From Kofleriaceae bacterium (lineage in GTDB: Bacteria > Myxococcota_A > Polyangia > Haliangiales > Haliangiaceae), in assembly GCA_024762925.1 (NCBI GenBank), contig JANTGM010000001.1:62001-126000 (forward strand): a stretch of DNA of 64,000 nt. Reading direction: 5' to 3'. Below the pieces are notes generated by a model, which did not search any database, had not been told where the DNA came from, and saw nothing but the letters and a program-made list of their open reading frames with translations. Of this stretch, positions 9,440 to 17,984 are shown in pieces (the stretch's first letter is position 1; every line of letters begins with the position of its first letter). The translations under genes and the position numbers were made by a program.

Positions 9440-10176
9440 CGCAAGCGGGCGTAGACATCGCCAGCAGGGGCGCTTCTAGAGAGCGTGCCGAGAAAGTTGC
9501 GCATCTCCGAACTATCAAGCCAGCGCTCCGAGGACCATCGCATCGTCTCGAGCTTTGAGTAGCGGTATTCGTAAGAGCCCAGGGCATCGAGCACTTCAAT
9601 GCAGCGTTGAGCGCGCTCGCGCATGGCCGCAACGCACTCAAAGGAAAGCGCCACAATCGGTGTTTGTAGCCCAAGGAGCGCTTCTTCTTCGCCGCCTTCA
9701 ATGTCGATCTTGCAGAAGTCGGGGACGCCATATTGATCGACGAGGTCTTGCAAGGTGCGCAGCTCGACTTCTTGTTTTTGATCCCACCGAATTCCCTCAA
9801 ACTTCTTGGCTTCACGGGCATCATCGACCCACTCGCCAGTGCAAGACGAGACGGTGGGTGTGGCGCTGCTAATCCACAGTGTTCCTTTGCCGTTTCGTGC
9901 GGCAATGCCACAGTTTTCGAGTGTGACCTTCGTATCGCGCCCGAAGAGCAACGAGAGGAATCGAAAGAAATCTGGCTGTGGTTCGACGGCGACCACACGT
10001 GCCCCGAGATGACGCCAGGCGCGAGTGCGATTTCCGACATGGGAGCCAATATCGAATGCCAGAGCGTGAGGGGGAAGGAACTGTCGGTAGAACGCTTCGA
10101 GCCGTCCGCGTCGCCACACTTGCCCGTAATAGACAGCCAGGGAGCGGGCGATGCCATATGTGCGGGCCAGATTCAT
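9436..10176 (-). CDS. FkbM-family SAM-dependent methyltransferase
   Basis: Visible: the SAM-binding segment ALAFDIGSHVGNRTRAW, AVEPQPDFFRFL (acidic end of strand 2), and DFCKIDIEGGEEEALLGL, the signature of FkbM methyltransferases, many of which O-methylate sugars of glycans or natural products. I chose ATG 10174-10176 (246 residues) because AGGA stands nine bases before it; ATG 10224 and TTG 10227 upstream would overlap the divergent glycosyltransferase start. The acceptor is probably a surface glycan, by neighbourhood. Confidence 0.82.
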   Translation of the reverse strand: MNLARTYGIARSLAVYYGQVWRRGRLEAFYRQFLPPHALAFDIGSHVGNRTRAWRHLGARVVAVEPQPDFFRFLSLLFGRDTKVTLENCGIAARNGKGTLWISSATPTVSSCTGEWVDDAREAKKFEGIRWDQKQEVELRTLQDLVDQYGVPDFCKIDIEGGEEEALLGLQTPIVALSFECVAAMRERAQRCIEVLDALGSYEYRYSKLETMRWSSERWLDSSEMRNFLGTLSRSAPAGDVYARLR

Positions 10177-10182
10177 GGGCAG

Positions 10183-10200
10183 CCATCCTACTGAGGATGG
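10183..10200. promoter_or_regulatory. 18-bp palindrome spanning two divergent gene starts
   Basis: CCATCCT-ACTG-AGGATGG has perfect 7-bp arms. On the minus strand its AGGA is the likely ribosome site of the FkbM gene; on the plus strand its ATG (10197-10199) is the chosen start of the GT4 gene. It could act as a DNA operator or as an mRNA hairpin masking both starts. Confidence 0.4.
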
Positions 10201-11261
10201 GTTCGAAAACCAATTCGGATACATCAAGTGCTAGCTTTCCAGTCGTGTCGACGCTTGTGTTTGTCATACCCGATGGCAGCGAAGAGATTTCCGGTGGCAA
10301 TCTCTACAACGCCGAACTACTTGCAGCCCTTGAGTCGGGCAGTGCTGTGCAGCGCATGACGCCGAGCGACTTTGCCTCGCGTCGGGTTGGCAAAGGTACG
10401 TATCTCATTGACACACTCAACCTTGACGTCGCGAAGGAAGCTCTTGCCCGTCGCCGGGTTGGACAGCGTTTCGTATTACTGGTGCACCATCTGCCGAGCT
10501 TCGAACCAGACCTTTCCGAGAATCACGCGTCGTGCTTGCTTGAACGTGAGATTCTTGGCGCCTTCGATGGCTATATCGCGACAGGCGAGTTCACACGCGC
10601 TTGGCTCGCAGAGCAAGGCTTTGCCAAGAGAACGATCTTAGTAGAGCCGGTAATGGCGAAAAAAACGTTTGCGGCGCGCGAGTTCGCAAGACCTACAAGG
10701 GCTGTCATGGTCTGCAACCTAATTCCTCGTAAGGGGGTATTGGCGTTTCTCGATGGCTTGGCCGAGAAAGCGCCTTCCGGACCAGACCACGCCGTATCGT
10801 TCTCCCTGGACATTATCGGAAGAACCGATTTGGATAGCGCGTACGCAAGAGAGTGCGCCCACCGATTGTCTTCAGATAAATTCCTAAGTCGGTACGTGAG
10901 ATTGCTTGGACCGCTTCCGCACTCAGCGGTGGATGGTCACTACGAACGCGCAAACCTCTTTCTGTCTGCTTCGCGAATGGAGACCTTCGGAATCTCTCTC
11001 CAAGAAGCACGCTTTCACGGGCTGCCCATACTCGCAGTGGGGGGTGGAAACTCCGGACAGCATGTCCGTTCCGAGGTTACGGGCGAAATTCATGAGACCC
11101 CCAGGGCTCTCGCCGGTGCATTTCTCCGACTCGTGCAGACTCCAAGGGTCCACGCATCGTATTTCCATGCGGCCCAGAGAAATCGCCCCGCTGAAACCGA
11201 AACGTGGAACGACGCAGCTAGGCGTCTTAGGAAGACCCTTGCGACCTGGGAAGCTCCATGA
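10197..11261 (+). CDS. GT4-type glycosyltransferase
   Basis: The 354-residue protein has the two-domain GT-B pattern. The N-terminal half holds FVIPDGSEEISGGNLYNAEL and a nucleotide-fold core. The C-terminal half has AVMVCNLIPRKGVLAFLDGL, LDIIGRTDLD and the donor-site stretch NLFLSASRMETFGISLQEA, where the second Glu corresponds to the EX7E motif of family 4. The start is uncertain: ATG 10197 sits inside a palindrome with no spaced Shine-Dalgarno; ATG 10158 and GTG 10245 are alternatives. The next gene overlaps by 4 bp (ATGA), so they are translated together. Confidence 0.8.
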   Translation: MGSKTNSDTSSASFPVVSTLVFVIPDGSEEISGGNLYNAELLAALESGSAVQRMTPSDFASRRVGKGTYLIDTLNLDVAKEALARRRVGQRFVLLVHHLPSFEPDLSENHASCLLEREILGAFDGYIATGEFTRAWLAEQGFAKRTILVEPVMAKKTFAAREFARPTRAVMVCNLIPRKGVLAFLDGLAEKAPSGPDHAVSFSLDIIGRTDLDSAYARECAHRLSSDKFLSRYVRLLGPLPHSAVDGHYERANLFLSASRMETFGISLQEARFHGLPILAVGGGNSGQHVRSEVTGEIHETPRALAGAFLRLVQTPRVHASYFHAAQRNRPAETETWNDAARRLRKTLATWEAP

Positions 11262-12184
11262 AGCGGCACGCGCTAAGCGCCGCTCGAATCGTTGGTGCGC
11301 TGGGCGTCCTGACGCTGACGTTCTACTTCGTCGATGCAAAGGCTGCACTCGACAAGCTTGCGAATTTGGAAGCGAAGTGGCTCGCTCTAGGAATTCTTCT
11401 GTCGGTTGCTAACTACCTGGTTCTCGCATTGCGCTGGTGGCATGTCGCCGATCGGCTTGGCGCACCACTGAGCCCCCGGCGTGCACTGGCCGACTACTAT
11501 CTCGCGGGGTTTGCGAACCAGGCCTTGCCAACAGGTCTCGCAGGAGCGGCCCTTCGAGCAGTTCGTCACGCTCGCCGACAGTGCCCCAATGGCGAGCCCG
11601 TGGGCGCGGGTAAGGCACTCACGATTGTCGTCTTGGAAAGGCTCGCGGGACTCGCGGTTCTCGCACTCGCAGCCCTTATCGGGGCAGCAGCACTGGCAAG
11701 CTCCAACCCCATGCTCGCAGCGATCTCCGGAGCCACGGTTTTTGGGCTCTCGGCTGTCTTGCTGCTTGTTTTCTCGTTGGCTGCGCGACGCAGTAGCTTG
11801 GGACGCGCGGGTTTTGTGACGCAAGCGAGGGGCGCTCTCGTTTCTCGTGGAGCTTGGCTGCATCATCTGGGGATCTCCGCGTGCAGCGTAGTCCTCCTCT
11901 GTCTTGGTTTCTACTGCGCGGCTCGGGCAGGCCATGTCGACGTTTCACTTGTGCGTTCACTCATCGTCACTCCCATCATCTTGGCATCTATGGTCATCCC
12001 TCTTGCTATTGCCGGTTGGGGCGTTCGCGAAGCTGCGGCCGCTGCGCTTTTCTCGGCGATGGGACTCGATGCTGCCAGTGGAGTTGCCGTGTCGATTTCG
12101 TTCGGACTCATTTCATTCGCTGCAAGCCTGCCAGGAGCGCTGGTATGGCTCGCTCCTGAGAGTCGCATGTCCTCCGAGTCGTAA
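11258..12184 (+). CDS. UPF0104 / lysylphosphatidylglycerol-synthase-like membrane protein
   Basis: A 308-residue integral membrane protein with about eight hydrophobic segments. Features of the YbhN/UPF0104 (LPG_synthase_TM) family are GFANQALPTGLAGAALRAVR after the second loop, and IPLAIAGWGVREAAAAALF plus GVAVSISFGLISFAASLPG near the end. It lacks the cytosolic aminoacyl-transfer domain of true MprF, so it is not itself an LPG synthase. Family members are thought to flip or handle lipids. It overlaps the upstream glycosyltransferase by 4 bp, which suggests handling of a lipid-linked sugar. Confidence 0.8.
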   Translation: MKRHALSAARIVGALGVLTLTFYFVDAKAALDKLANLEAKWLALGILLSVANYLVLALRWWHVADRLGAPLSPRRALADYYLAGFANQALPTGLAGAALRAVRHARRQCPNGEPVGAGKALTIVVLERLAGLAVLALAALIGAAALASSNPMLAAISGATVFGLSAVLLLVFSLAARRSSLGRAGFVTQARGALVSRGAWLHHLGISACSVVLLCLGFYCAARAGHVDVSLVRSLIVTPIILASMVIPLAIAGWGVREAAAAALFSAMGLDAASGVAVSISFGLISFAASLPGALVWLAPESRMSSES

Positions 12185-12224
12185 CGTAACCCCAAGTACA
12201 CCAGCCTCGTATGCAAGATGGGAT

Positions 12225-12989
12225 ATGAATTCGCTCCGTGAATATCAAACACTCTTGACCCGCTACTTGGCTGACGATGGAGGCGTGCGGTACGGCGAGT
12301 GGCAGGCAACGCCCAAAGACGTTCGCGCCCTCTCTGCCGTGCTCGACGCCTGGCTCGCAAAGAGCCCAGAGAGCCATCCAGAGTCGTATCAGAGCGCCTC
12401 GCATCGACTTGGATACTGGCTCAACCTCTACAACGCCTTGGTGATTCGCGAAATAGTGTGTCGTTGGCCGCTTGAATCCGTGAAAGACGTTCGTCCAACA
12501 CTGCTCTCCAAGGTTGCACCGCTAAAGGGGTTCTTCGTTGACCTGCGATTTGTCGTTGGGGGACGAACGATGAACCTGATGGCAATTGAGAACAAGATTG
12601 TTCGCGCTCAGTTCAAAGATGCACGCATTCACTTTGCTCTCAATTGTGGGTCTGCTGCGTGTCCCGTCTTGAGGCGCACCGTCTTTGATGGTGATGCACT
12701 TGAAGAACAACTCAACGAGGCGAGCCGCGATTTTGTAAACCAGGAAGAGAATGTTCGGGTGGACGACACAGTAGGGGTCGTGTGGTTGTCGAAACTCTTC
12801 AAGTGGTACGCAGGCGACTTTGAGAGACACGCCGCGGTGGAGTCTGCGATTGAGGGCAGTAGTCTCCTAGACTTTGTGGCGTACTTTGCGGAACCTGGGC
12901 TTTGTGAAGCCCTGCGAGCGGCGATGGCCCGTGGCTATCGCGTGCGTTTTCATGACTACGACTGGGGTGTGAATGCGAGTAGTTCTTAG
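12225..12989 (+). CDS. DUF547-domain protein
   Basis: I chose the ATG at 12225 (254 residues) because the longer open frame reads through the upstream gene in another frame. The protein has the DUF547 landmarks: LGYWLNLYNALVIREIV, the family-defining IHFALNCGSAACPVL with two Cys, and VWLSKLFKWYAGDF. There is no signal peptide from this start. The biochemical role of DUF547 is unknown. It lies 40 bp after the membrane protein, probably in the same transcript. Its stop shares bases with the convergent sulfotransferase (TTAG at 12986-12989). Confidence 0.82.
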   Translation: MNSLREYQTLLTRYLADDGGVRYGEWQATPKDVRALSAVLDAWLAKSPESHPESYQSASHRLGYWLNLYNALVIREIVCRWPLESVKDVRPTLLSKVAPLKGFFVDLRFVVGGRTMNLMAIENKIVRAQFKDARIHFALNCGSAACPVLRRTVFDGDALEEQLNEASRDFVNQEENVRVDDTVGVVWLSKLFKWYAGDFERHAAVESAIEGSSLLDFVAYFAEPGLCEALRAAMARGYRVRFHDYDWGVNASSS

Positions 12990-13822
12990 GCCTGCCGCCA
13001 AGGCAGTTCTCGCCCGAGCAGTTGTGCAAGCGAATCATCATGTGGCGCGAAGAATTCCCGAAGCTCCTCTTGAATTTGTGTGGGCATCGCCAAAGAGGGT
13101 GCTTGGTTGTAGCGTTGCTCAAGCTCGTAGGGATGGGCTGAGAGCGTCAGGTGCTCAAGGACGCGGGCCATGGTCTTTGGAAAGATCTCTGCATCGTCCA
13201 GTTCGCTGGTAAATAGAACGAGAAGCCTCTGCCCCCAGACGTTGCGCCATCGCTCAAGGTTCTGAGCGTACAGACCGGGCGTAATGCATGGCGTCTTCTC
13301 TCCAACGGCGACTCTCCGCATTTCCAAACGCATGTCTTCGGCAAAGTCCCCAACAGCAAACCCCAAGTCTCGGCCTTCTTCTTGAAACCGCCCCAACATT
13401 CGATGATGTGAGAAGGCACGCAGGCTCGGGTCGCGAAAGAGTAGAACTAGGTGAAGTTCTGGAAGGCACGATTTGAGAAGAGCCGGATCGACATCACAGT
13501 AGGTATCCGCGCTCGCCTCGCCCGTGGCGTAGTGAAGGTTCGGGTCACGTGTGAAGTCAATCCGCTCTTCATAGAGCACGCCCTTCTCGTCAAGTTCGGG
13601 CCAGTCAAGGACCACCTTACCGTCTCCCTGAAGGGCGGGAAACTGGCCCAAATACTCACCCCAGTGGGCTTTGACGTGTGCTGACCCTTTTGTGAAGAAC
13701 TGCATTTCCTTGCGCCTTCCAGGCAGCACAGATGGGTGCTCAAGCAAGTATCTGTAGAGAGATGAGGTGCCGCATTTGCGCTCTCCAATGATGAAGAAGC
13801 TGGGACGCAAGTACGCACTCAT
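12986..13822 (-). CDS. PAPS-dependent sulfotransferase
   Basis: The protein (278 residues) transfers sulfate from PAPS to an acceptor, probably a glycan or lipid. Visible: the 5'-phosphosulfate loop FIIGERKCGTSSLYRYLLEHP (residues 10-30; Lys17, Thr19, Ser20) and the 3'-phosphate-binding pattern LLFRDPSLRAFSHH (about 130-143). It has no signal peptide, so it is cytosolic, as PAPS supply requires. It overlaps the upstream methyltransferase by 4 bp. Sulfate activation genes (cysDN) are at 45-48 kb, but the APS-kinase-like part there looks degenerate. Confidence 0.88.
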   Translation of the reverse strand: MSAYLRPSFFIIGERKCGTSSLYRYLLEHPSVLPGRRKEMQFFTKGSAHVKAHWGEYLGQFPALQGDGKVVLDWPELDEKGVLYEERIDFTRDPNLHYATGEASADTYCDVDPALLKSCLPELHLVLLFRDPSLRAFSHHRMLGRFQEEGRDLGFAVGDFAEDMRLEMRRVAVGEKTPCITPGLYAQNLERWRNVWGQRLLVLFTSELDDAEIFPKTMARVLEHLTLSAHPYELEQRYNQAPSLAMPTQIQEELREFFAPHDDSLAQLLGRELPWRQA

Positions 13823-14634
13823 GGGCTCGATCCCGCGAAGTCGAGTTGGTGCGCAATGTAGACCAACTCGGCTCTCTCGATTTGCTCGTGGCGTGCGGTG
13901 ATCCAGCGAGCGAAGAGCACAGAGTCGACCGGCGGGGCGGCGCGGAGCTCATGATCAACCGTGTCGACAATGTGGTGCAGAAAATACGCCTCATCGTGTG
14001 GGTAGCTGCCATCCCTTGCATGCACGACCCAATCCGAGCTGCCTGAGGCATCGATGCTGGCGCCAGAGTCCGAAAGCTGGGTAAAGAGCTTTCTTCCGGA
14101 ATGACAAGACCCAGGACGACGGTTCATGCTCAGGTGGTATGCATGCCAGATTTTGGTATCTTCAGGCATCTGTGGCATGAAGACACTCTCGCCGTCAAAG
14201 TTGATCGTGAACCAGTAGCGCGCCGAAGGTGCACAACAACTCCAGAGCAGCGGTAAGAACTCTTCTAGGTCAATGAGGTCGAGCACTGCATGAGCGAGGA
14301 CCAGGTCGAACTTCTTGTTGGTCTCCTTGAGAAACTCCGTGATGTCGCTATGAATTGGTTGTAGCGAAAAGCCTGCCGGCGCTCTTGGCATCGCTGCCAG
14401 CGATTCTGCATCGCAATCGACAAGTGTGTAGTCGGCTTCCGAAACCACACCCCAGTTCGCAAGGCGGCGAACCATACTGCCAGTGCCACCACCTATCTCC
14501 AAGATGCGAAGGAGTGCGTCACCTTTGCGTGCAAGAGCGTCCCGCACAACTTGCAGGACGCCTTGGTTGAGCGCTCGATCATCAACGCTGCGCTTTGCTT
14601 CTAGGTAGCGCGAGTAGTTGTACTGAAGTTCCAC
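13819..14634 (-). CDS. Class I SAM methyltransferase
   Basis: The 271-residue protein has the SAM-binding core LRILEIGGGTGSMVRRL (about residues 43-59), then YTLVDCDAESL with the acidic ribose-binding residue, and FDLVLAHAVLDLIDLEEFLPLL as the motif after strand 4. No substrate-specific family is recognisable. It is the first gene of a two-gene operon with the sulfotransferase (ATGA overlap at 13819-13822), so methylation and sulfation of one acceptor is a reasonable guess. Confidence 0.8.
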   Translation of the reverse strand: MELQYNYSRYLEAKRSVDDRALNQGVLQVVRDALARKGDALLRILEIGGGTGSMVRRLANWGVVSEADYTLVDCDAESLAAMPRAPAGFSLQPIHSDITEFLKETNKKFDLVLAHAVLDLIDLEEFLPLLWSCCAPSARYWFTINFDGESVFMPQMPEDTKIWHAYHLSMNRRPGSCHSGRKLFTQLSDSGASIDASGSSDWVVHARDGSYPHDEAYFLHHIVDTVDHELRAAPPVDSVLFARWITARHEQIERAELVYIAHQLDFAGSSP

Positions 14635-14678
14635 TAGTGTCTAGTTCATTGACATTGGTCATCAGAAACGAAGAGACA

Positions 14679-15926
14679 CTAGTTCACAGCAATTGCGCGG
14701 GAGACCATAGCTCCCATGAGTACGTTTGCCCCTGCGGTGATCCATTCGGGCTTTGCATCTTCGATCTCGTTGTGGCTGATGCCACCAATGCAAGGAACGA
14801 AGACCATAGCTGCCGGGGCAACCTTGGACAGGTAGCAGGCATCGTGGCCAGCGCCGGCGACAATGTCCCGGTGCGAGTATCCGCATTCTTCTGAAGCATC
14901 ACGAACAGCGGAGACGCAGCCTTCGTCGAATGGGATTGGCGCGTAGTAGAAGATTTGCTCAAGCTCGTAGGTGAGTCCGAGCTCCTTGGCAATCGCATCA
15001 ACCCCGTCTCGCATCGCCTTGTCCATGCCGGCGAGCACGTCATCCTTGGGGTGACGGAAGTCGATTGTCGAGAAGACCTTGCCGGGAATCACGTTGCGCG
15101 AATTGGGATGCACGTTGACCATGCCAACGGTCGCGCACGCAACCGGAGCATTCTCGAGACCGATCTTGTTGACGAGCTCGATGACCCGCGCTGTGCCGAG
15201 CAGCGCATCTTTGCGCCGATTCATTGGCGTTGGCCCTGCGTGCGACTCAACACCGTTAAAGGTAAGTTCGTACCAGCGCTGTCCCTGACCATCCGTGACG
15301 ACACCAATCGTTGTGTCCTCCTCTTCGAGAATCGGTCCCTGCTCGATATGCACTTCAAAAAATGCGTGCACGTCTCGCCCACCGACATCATCGGGACCGG
15401 CGTAGCCGATGCGTTCAAGCTCTTCGCCCATGGTCTTGCCATCGGCGTCTTCACGGGAGAGTCCGTACTCAAGTTCGTAGACGCCTGCAAAGACTCCGGA
15501 GGCGACCATCGCGGGGGCAAATCTCGAGCCTTCCTCGTTGGTCCAAATCGACGTCTCGATGGGGTGCTTGGTTTTCACGCCCAGGTCGTTGAGTGCACGA
15601 ATGACTTCGAGGCCGGCCATGACGCCATAGACTCCATCGAATCTCCCGCCAGTGGGCTGCGTATCAATGTGACTTCCTGTCATCACGGGTGGCAGTGAGT
15701 TGTCCTCGCCATCGCGGCGAGCAAAGACATTGCCCATCTTGTCGATGCGAATTGAGCAGCCAGCTTCCTTGCACCATTTGACATAGAGATCTCGAGCTTC
15801 CTTGTCGAGGTCCGTTAGCGCAAGCCGACAGCATCCACCCTTTTCGGTGGCGCCAATCTTTGCCATCTGCATTAGGGTGTCCCAAATTCTGTCTCCATTG
15901 ACCCTGAGTTTCTTGCTCTCGCTCAT
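14679..15926 (-). CDS. M20-family N-carbamoyl-amino-acid hydrolase / allantoate amidohydrolase type
   Basis: A binuclear zinc hydrolase of the carbamoylase/AllC group. Metal and catalytic motifs in order: GSHIDTQPTGGRFDGVYG, TNEEGSRF, FEVHIEQGP, then a dimerisation domain beginning GQGQRWYELTFNG, and AGAGHDACY with GGISHNE near the end. Length 415 from ATG 15926 fits the family; an in-frame GTG at 16031 would add 35 Pro-rich residues and seems less likely. Members cleave N-carbamoyl amino acids, allantoate or ureidoglycine. No hydantoinase, allantoinase or other purine gene is adjacent, so the substrate is open. It stands alone. Confidence 0.85.
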   Translation of the reverse strand: MSESKKLRVNGDRIWDTLMQMAKIGATEKGGCCRLALTDLDKEARDLYVKWCKEAGCSIRIDKMGNVFARRDGEDNSLPPVMTGSHIDTQPTGGRFDGVYGVMAGLEVIRALNDLGVKTKHPIETSIWTNEEGSRFAPAMVASGVFAGVYELEYGLSREDADGKTMGEELERIGYAGPDDVGGRDVHAFFEVHIEQGPILEEEDTTIGVVTDGQGQRWYELTFNGVESHAGPTPMNRRKDALLGTARVIELVNKIGLENAPVACATVGMVNVHPNSRNVIPGKVFSTIDFRHPKDDVLAGMDKAMRDGVDAIAKELGLTYELEQIFYYAPIPFDEGCVSAVRDASEECGYSHRDIVAGAGHDACYLSKVAPAAMVFVPCIGGISHNEIEDAKPEWITAGANVLMGAMVSRAIAVN

Positions 15927-16170
15927 GGCAGGAATGATCTCGAATTTTGAGGGCTCGTCAAAGGGAGCTTGGCGCAAATCTGAGGGGTTCTCGGTTGGTG
16001 GCTGGACCCAAATCGCCAAGTTTGGATTCACGGAAACCGGCTAGAGCACGCAAGGCGCGGCCAACTGGCTCTAAACATACTGTCTCCCTCATCAAGGCGC
16101 AGCGCGAGAGTCGTTCTCGCAGATGCCATCAAAGCCGAGAGTCGCCCTCCGTGTGACGGGCTCTGCTAAG

Positions 16171-16197
16171 TCGGGGGGACACCTGCGGTGTTCCCGA
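16171..16197. other. Imperfect hairpin
   Basis: TCGGG...ACACC-TGC-GGTGT...CCCGA can fold into two 5-bp stems around an internal bulge with a TGC loop. No T-run follows on either strand, so it is not a clear terminator. Confidence 0.35.
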
Positions 16198-16338
16198 TGA
16201 GTGAGCTTCGCTTGGTTCGCTCGCTTACGAGCCCACTAGCGCGTGGCTCAAAGAGATTGAGCGTGCTCAATGGTCTTCTCGCCGCTGAACGCGTTGACGA
16301 GCCAACGCCTCATTTGTTGCTTGATTGGTCACTTGCCC

Positions 16339-16551
16339 CAGCAAGCTCCCTTCGCGCGCCTTGTCGGCAAACGAGCGTACTTCGCGATCCCATCTCCACC
16401 TCTGGATCACGCACTCGTGCGCGATTCATGAATATAGAACGCGCTCACTCGCCTTCTCGCCCGCTGGACAGACTGGCTCAGCCAGTCTTCTTCGTTGTTC
16501 CTGCAAACTCCCTCTTCCCGCCTCGCCAGCAAACGAGCTGACTTCGCGATC
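16339..16551. repeat. Degenerate direct repeat, 162-bp period
   Basis: Bases 16339-16389 and 16501-16551 align without gaps at roughly 40 of 51 positions (counted by hand). Both contain GCAAACGAGC and end ACTTCGCGATC. Flanking bits (CTTCTCGCC.GCTG before, GATTGCGCACT / GATCACGCACT after) are also alike. Origin unknown. Confidence 0.5.
16470..16488. terminator. Palindromic hairpin downstream of the nuo operon
   Basis: AGACTGGCT-C-AGCCAGTCT is a perfect 9-bp inverted repeat. As RNA it gives a 7-bp stem with a CTCAG/CTGAG loop. On the plus strand a T-rich TCTTCGTTGTT follows; on the minus strand, the direction of nuoN, no T-run follows. It may be a terminator or a 3' stability element; weak call. 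Confidence 0.35.
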
Positions 16552-16577
16552 ACGAATCAATGTCTATGGATTGCGCA

Positions 16578-17984
16578 CTAGAACAACACTGCTGCGGCGC
16601 TGCTCGCCATGGACCAAATTGGTGCTGGGTAAAAGCCCATGAAGACAACCAGGGCAACCGAGACAAACGCAGTGATCGAGTAGGTTGGTGACAGCTTGAT
16701 GTCTGGGTACTCGCCCGGAGGATCTAGATATGCCGCCTTGACCACTAAGAGATAGTAGTAGAGCGAGATGGTGGCATTTACGGCTGCAACAAGAACGAGC
16801 CAAAGATGACCGGCGTCAATCACTGCTGAGAAGAGAAACCACTTGCCAGCGAGACCTGGGGTCGGAGGAATGCCGGCAAGGCCAAACATGGCAACAAGCA
16901 GAACCAGGCCCAAGAATGGCGAGCGCTTGTAGAGCCCTGCGAGGCTTGCAATGCTTGGATTGGCTCCGTTGTGACTAACTGCTGCAACCACGAGGAATGC
17001 ACAGACGACAATCGGTACATAGGTGAGAACGTAAAAGATAGCCGCAGCAGCCCCCAGCTTGGAGAAGGACAGCAGACCGAGTAGCAAGTACCCTGCATGC
17101 GCGACAGCGGAGAATCCCAATAGCCGCTTGAAGTCCTTCTGAAACAGGGCGGAGAGATTTCCGACGCTCATGGAGAGGATAGCGACGACGATCAGCATCG
17201 TTCTTAGATGCTCTGTGTTTCCTCCAGCCATGCTGAGGACACGAAGCAAGAGACCGACCGCAGCGACCTTGGAAGCGGTTGCCAAGAACGTAGAGGCTTC
17301 GTGTGGAGCTCCTTGATATGTGTCCGGTGCCCAAGAATGCACGGGGAATGCTGCCAGTTTGTACAAGACGCCAGCGAGCGTTAAGACGACTCCGGCGATG
17401 AGCAATGGGCTTCCACCCGAAGCGGCAATGGCTGGAATGTAGGTGGTCTGAGCAGCGCCGTAGATGAGACTAATGCCGTAGAGGGAGATGGCTGAGGCGG
17501 CGGCTCCAAAGAGAATGTACTTGGCCGCAGCTTCGCTCCCAAGTCGCTCACGTCGGTGCAGTGCCGCTAGAATGTAGAGGCCATAGGCAGAGAGCTCTAG
17601 TGCGATGTAGAGGGTGAGCAGTTCGGTCGCGCTCACAAGCATCATCATGCCGAGAGCTGATAGGTAGAAGAAGAAGTGCACCTCGGTACGGGCCGATGCG
17701 CGAGTTGAGTCTTGTCGCTGGGAAATCGCGATTGCGAAGGCGAGTGCCAAGCTGATTCCAAGCTTGAGAACCTGCGAGAACGAATCAACGGCATAGATGT
17801 CTGTTGCGAAGGGGTGCCCTTGATAAGGCAGAGCGAGGGCCGAGGTTCCAACGGTGATGATAGCCGCAGCCAGTGAGACGAGCCACGCGGTCCGAGCTTT
17901 GGTCCCGATCGCTGCGCAAGCGAAGGAGAGGAGCGCGCCGAGCAGCAGTGCGAATTCAGGACAGAAAAGTTCTGGGTGACTCAT
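16578..17984 (-). CDS. nuoN: NADH-quinone oxidoreductase subunit N
   Basis: An antiporter-like membrane subunit of respiratory complex I that helps pump protons. The 468 residues form about 14 hydrophobic segments. Visible: LELSAYGLYILAALHRRE with the conserved Glu in helix 5, the Lys-containing DFKRLLGFSAVAHAGYLL, and YKLAAFPVHSWAPDTYQGAP, the proton-channel helix signature of the Mrp-antiporter family. It is the last gene of the operon and begins directly after the nuoM stop. Confidence 0.95.
   Translation of the reverse strand: MSHPELFCPEFALLLGALLSFACAAIGTKARTAWLVSLAAAIITVGTSALALPYQGHPFATDIYAVDSFSQVLKLGISLALAFAIAISQRQDSTRASARTEVHFFFYLSALGMMMLVSATELLTLYIALELSAYGLYILAALHRRERLGSEAAAKYILFGAAASAISLYGISLIYGAAQTTYIPAIAASGGSPLLIAGVVLTLAGVLYKLAAFPVHSWAPDTYQGAPHEASTFLATASKVAAVGLLLRVLSMAGGNTEHLRTMLIVVAILSMSVGNLSALFQKDFKRLLGFSAVAHAGYLLLGLLSFSKLGAAAAIFYVLTYVPIVVCAFLVVAAVSHNGANPSIASLAGLYKRSPFLGLVLLVAMFGLAGIPPTPGLAGKWFLFSAVIDAGHLWLVLVAAVNATISLYYYLLVVKAAYLDPPGEYPDIKLSPTYSITAFVSVALVVFMGFYPAPIWSMASSAAAVLF

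Larger units (their letters stand above)
15927..16577. other. Gene-free region with hairpins and degenerate repeat
   Basis: This is the longest stretch without a credible gene (650 bp). Short frames across it have no start context or domain. It contains an imperfect hairpin (16171-16197), a 162-bp-period degenerate repeat (16339-16551) and a 19-bp palindrome (16470-16488) about 90 bp past the nuoN stop. I see no mobile-element ends or tRNA. Confidence 0.5.

Noticed and set aside
11258-12184. A true lysylphosphatidylglycerol synthase (MprF)
   Set aside because: The C-terminal aminoacyl-transfer domain is missing; only the membrane family is present.
16188-16642. Plus-strand ORFs across the gene-free region
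   Set aside because: Their apparent internal similarity comes from the 162-bp DNA repeat, and they have no start context or known domain.
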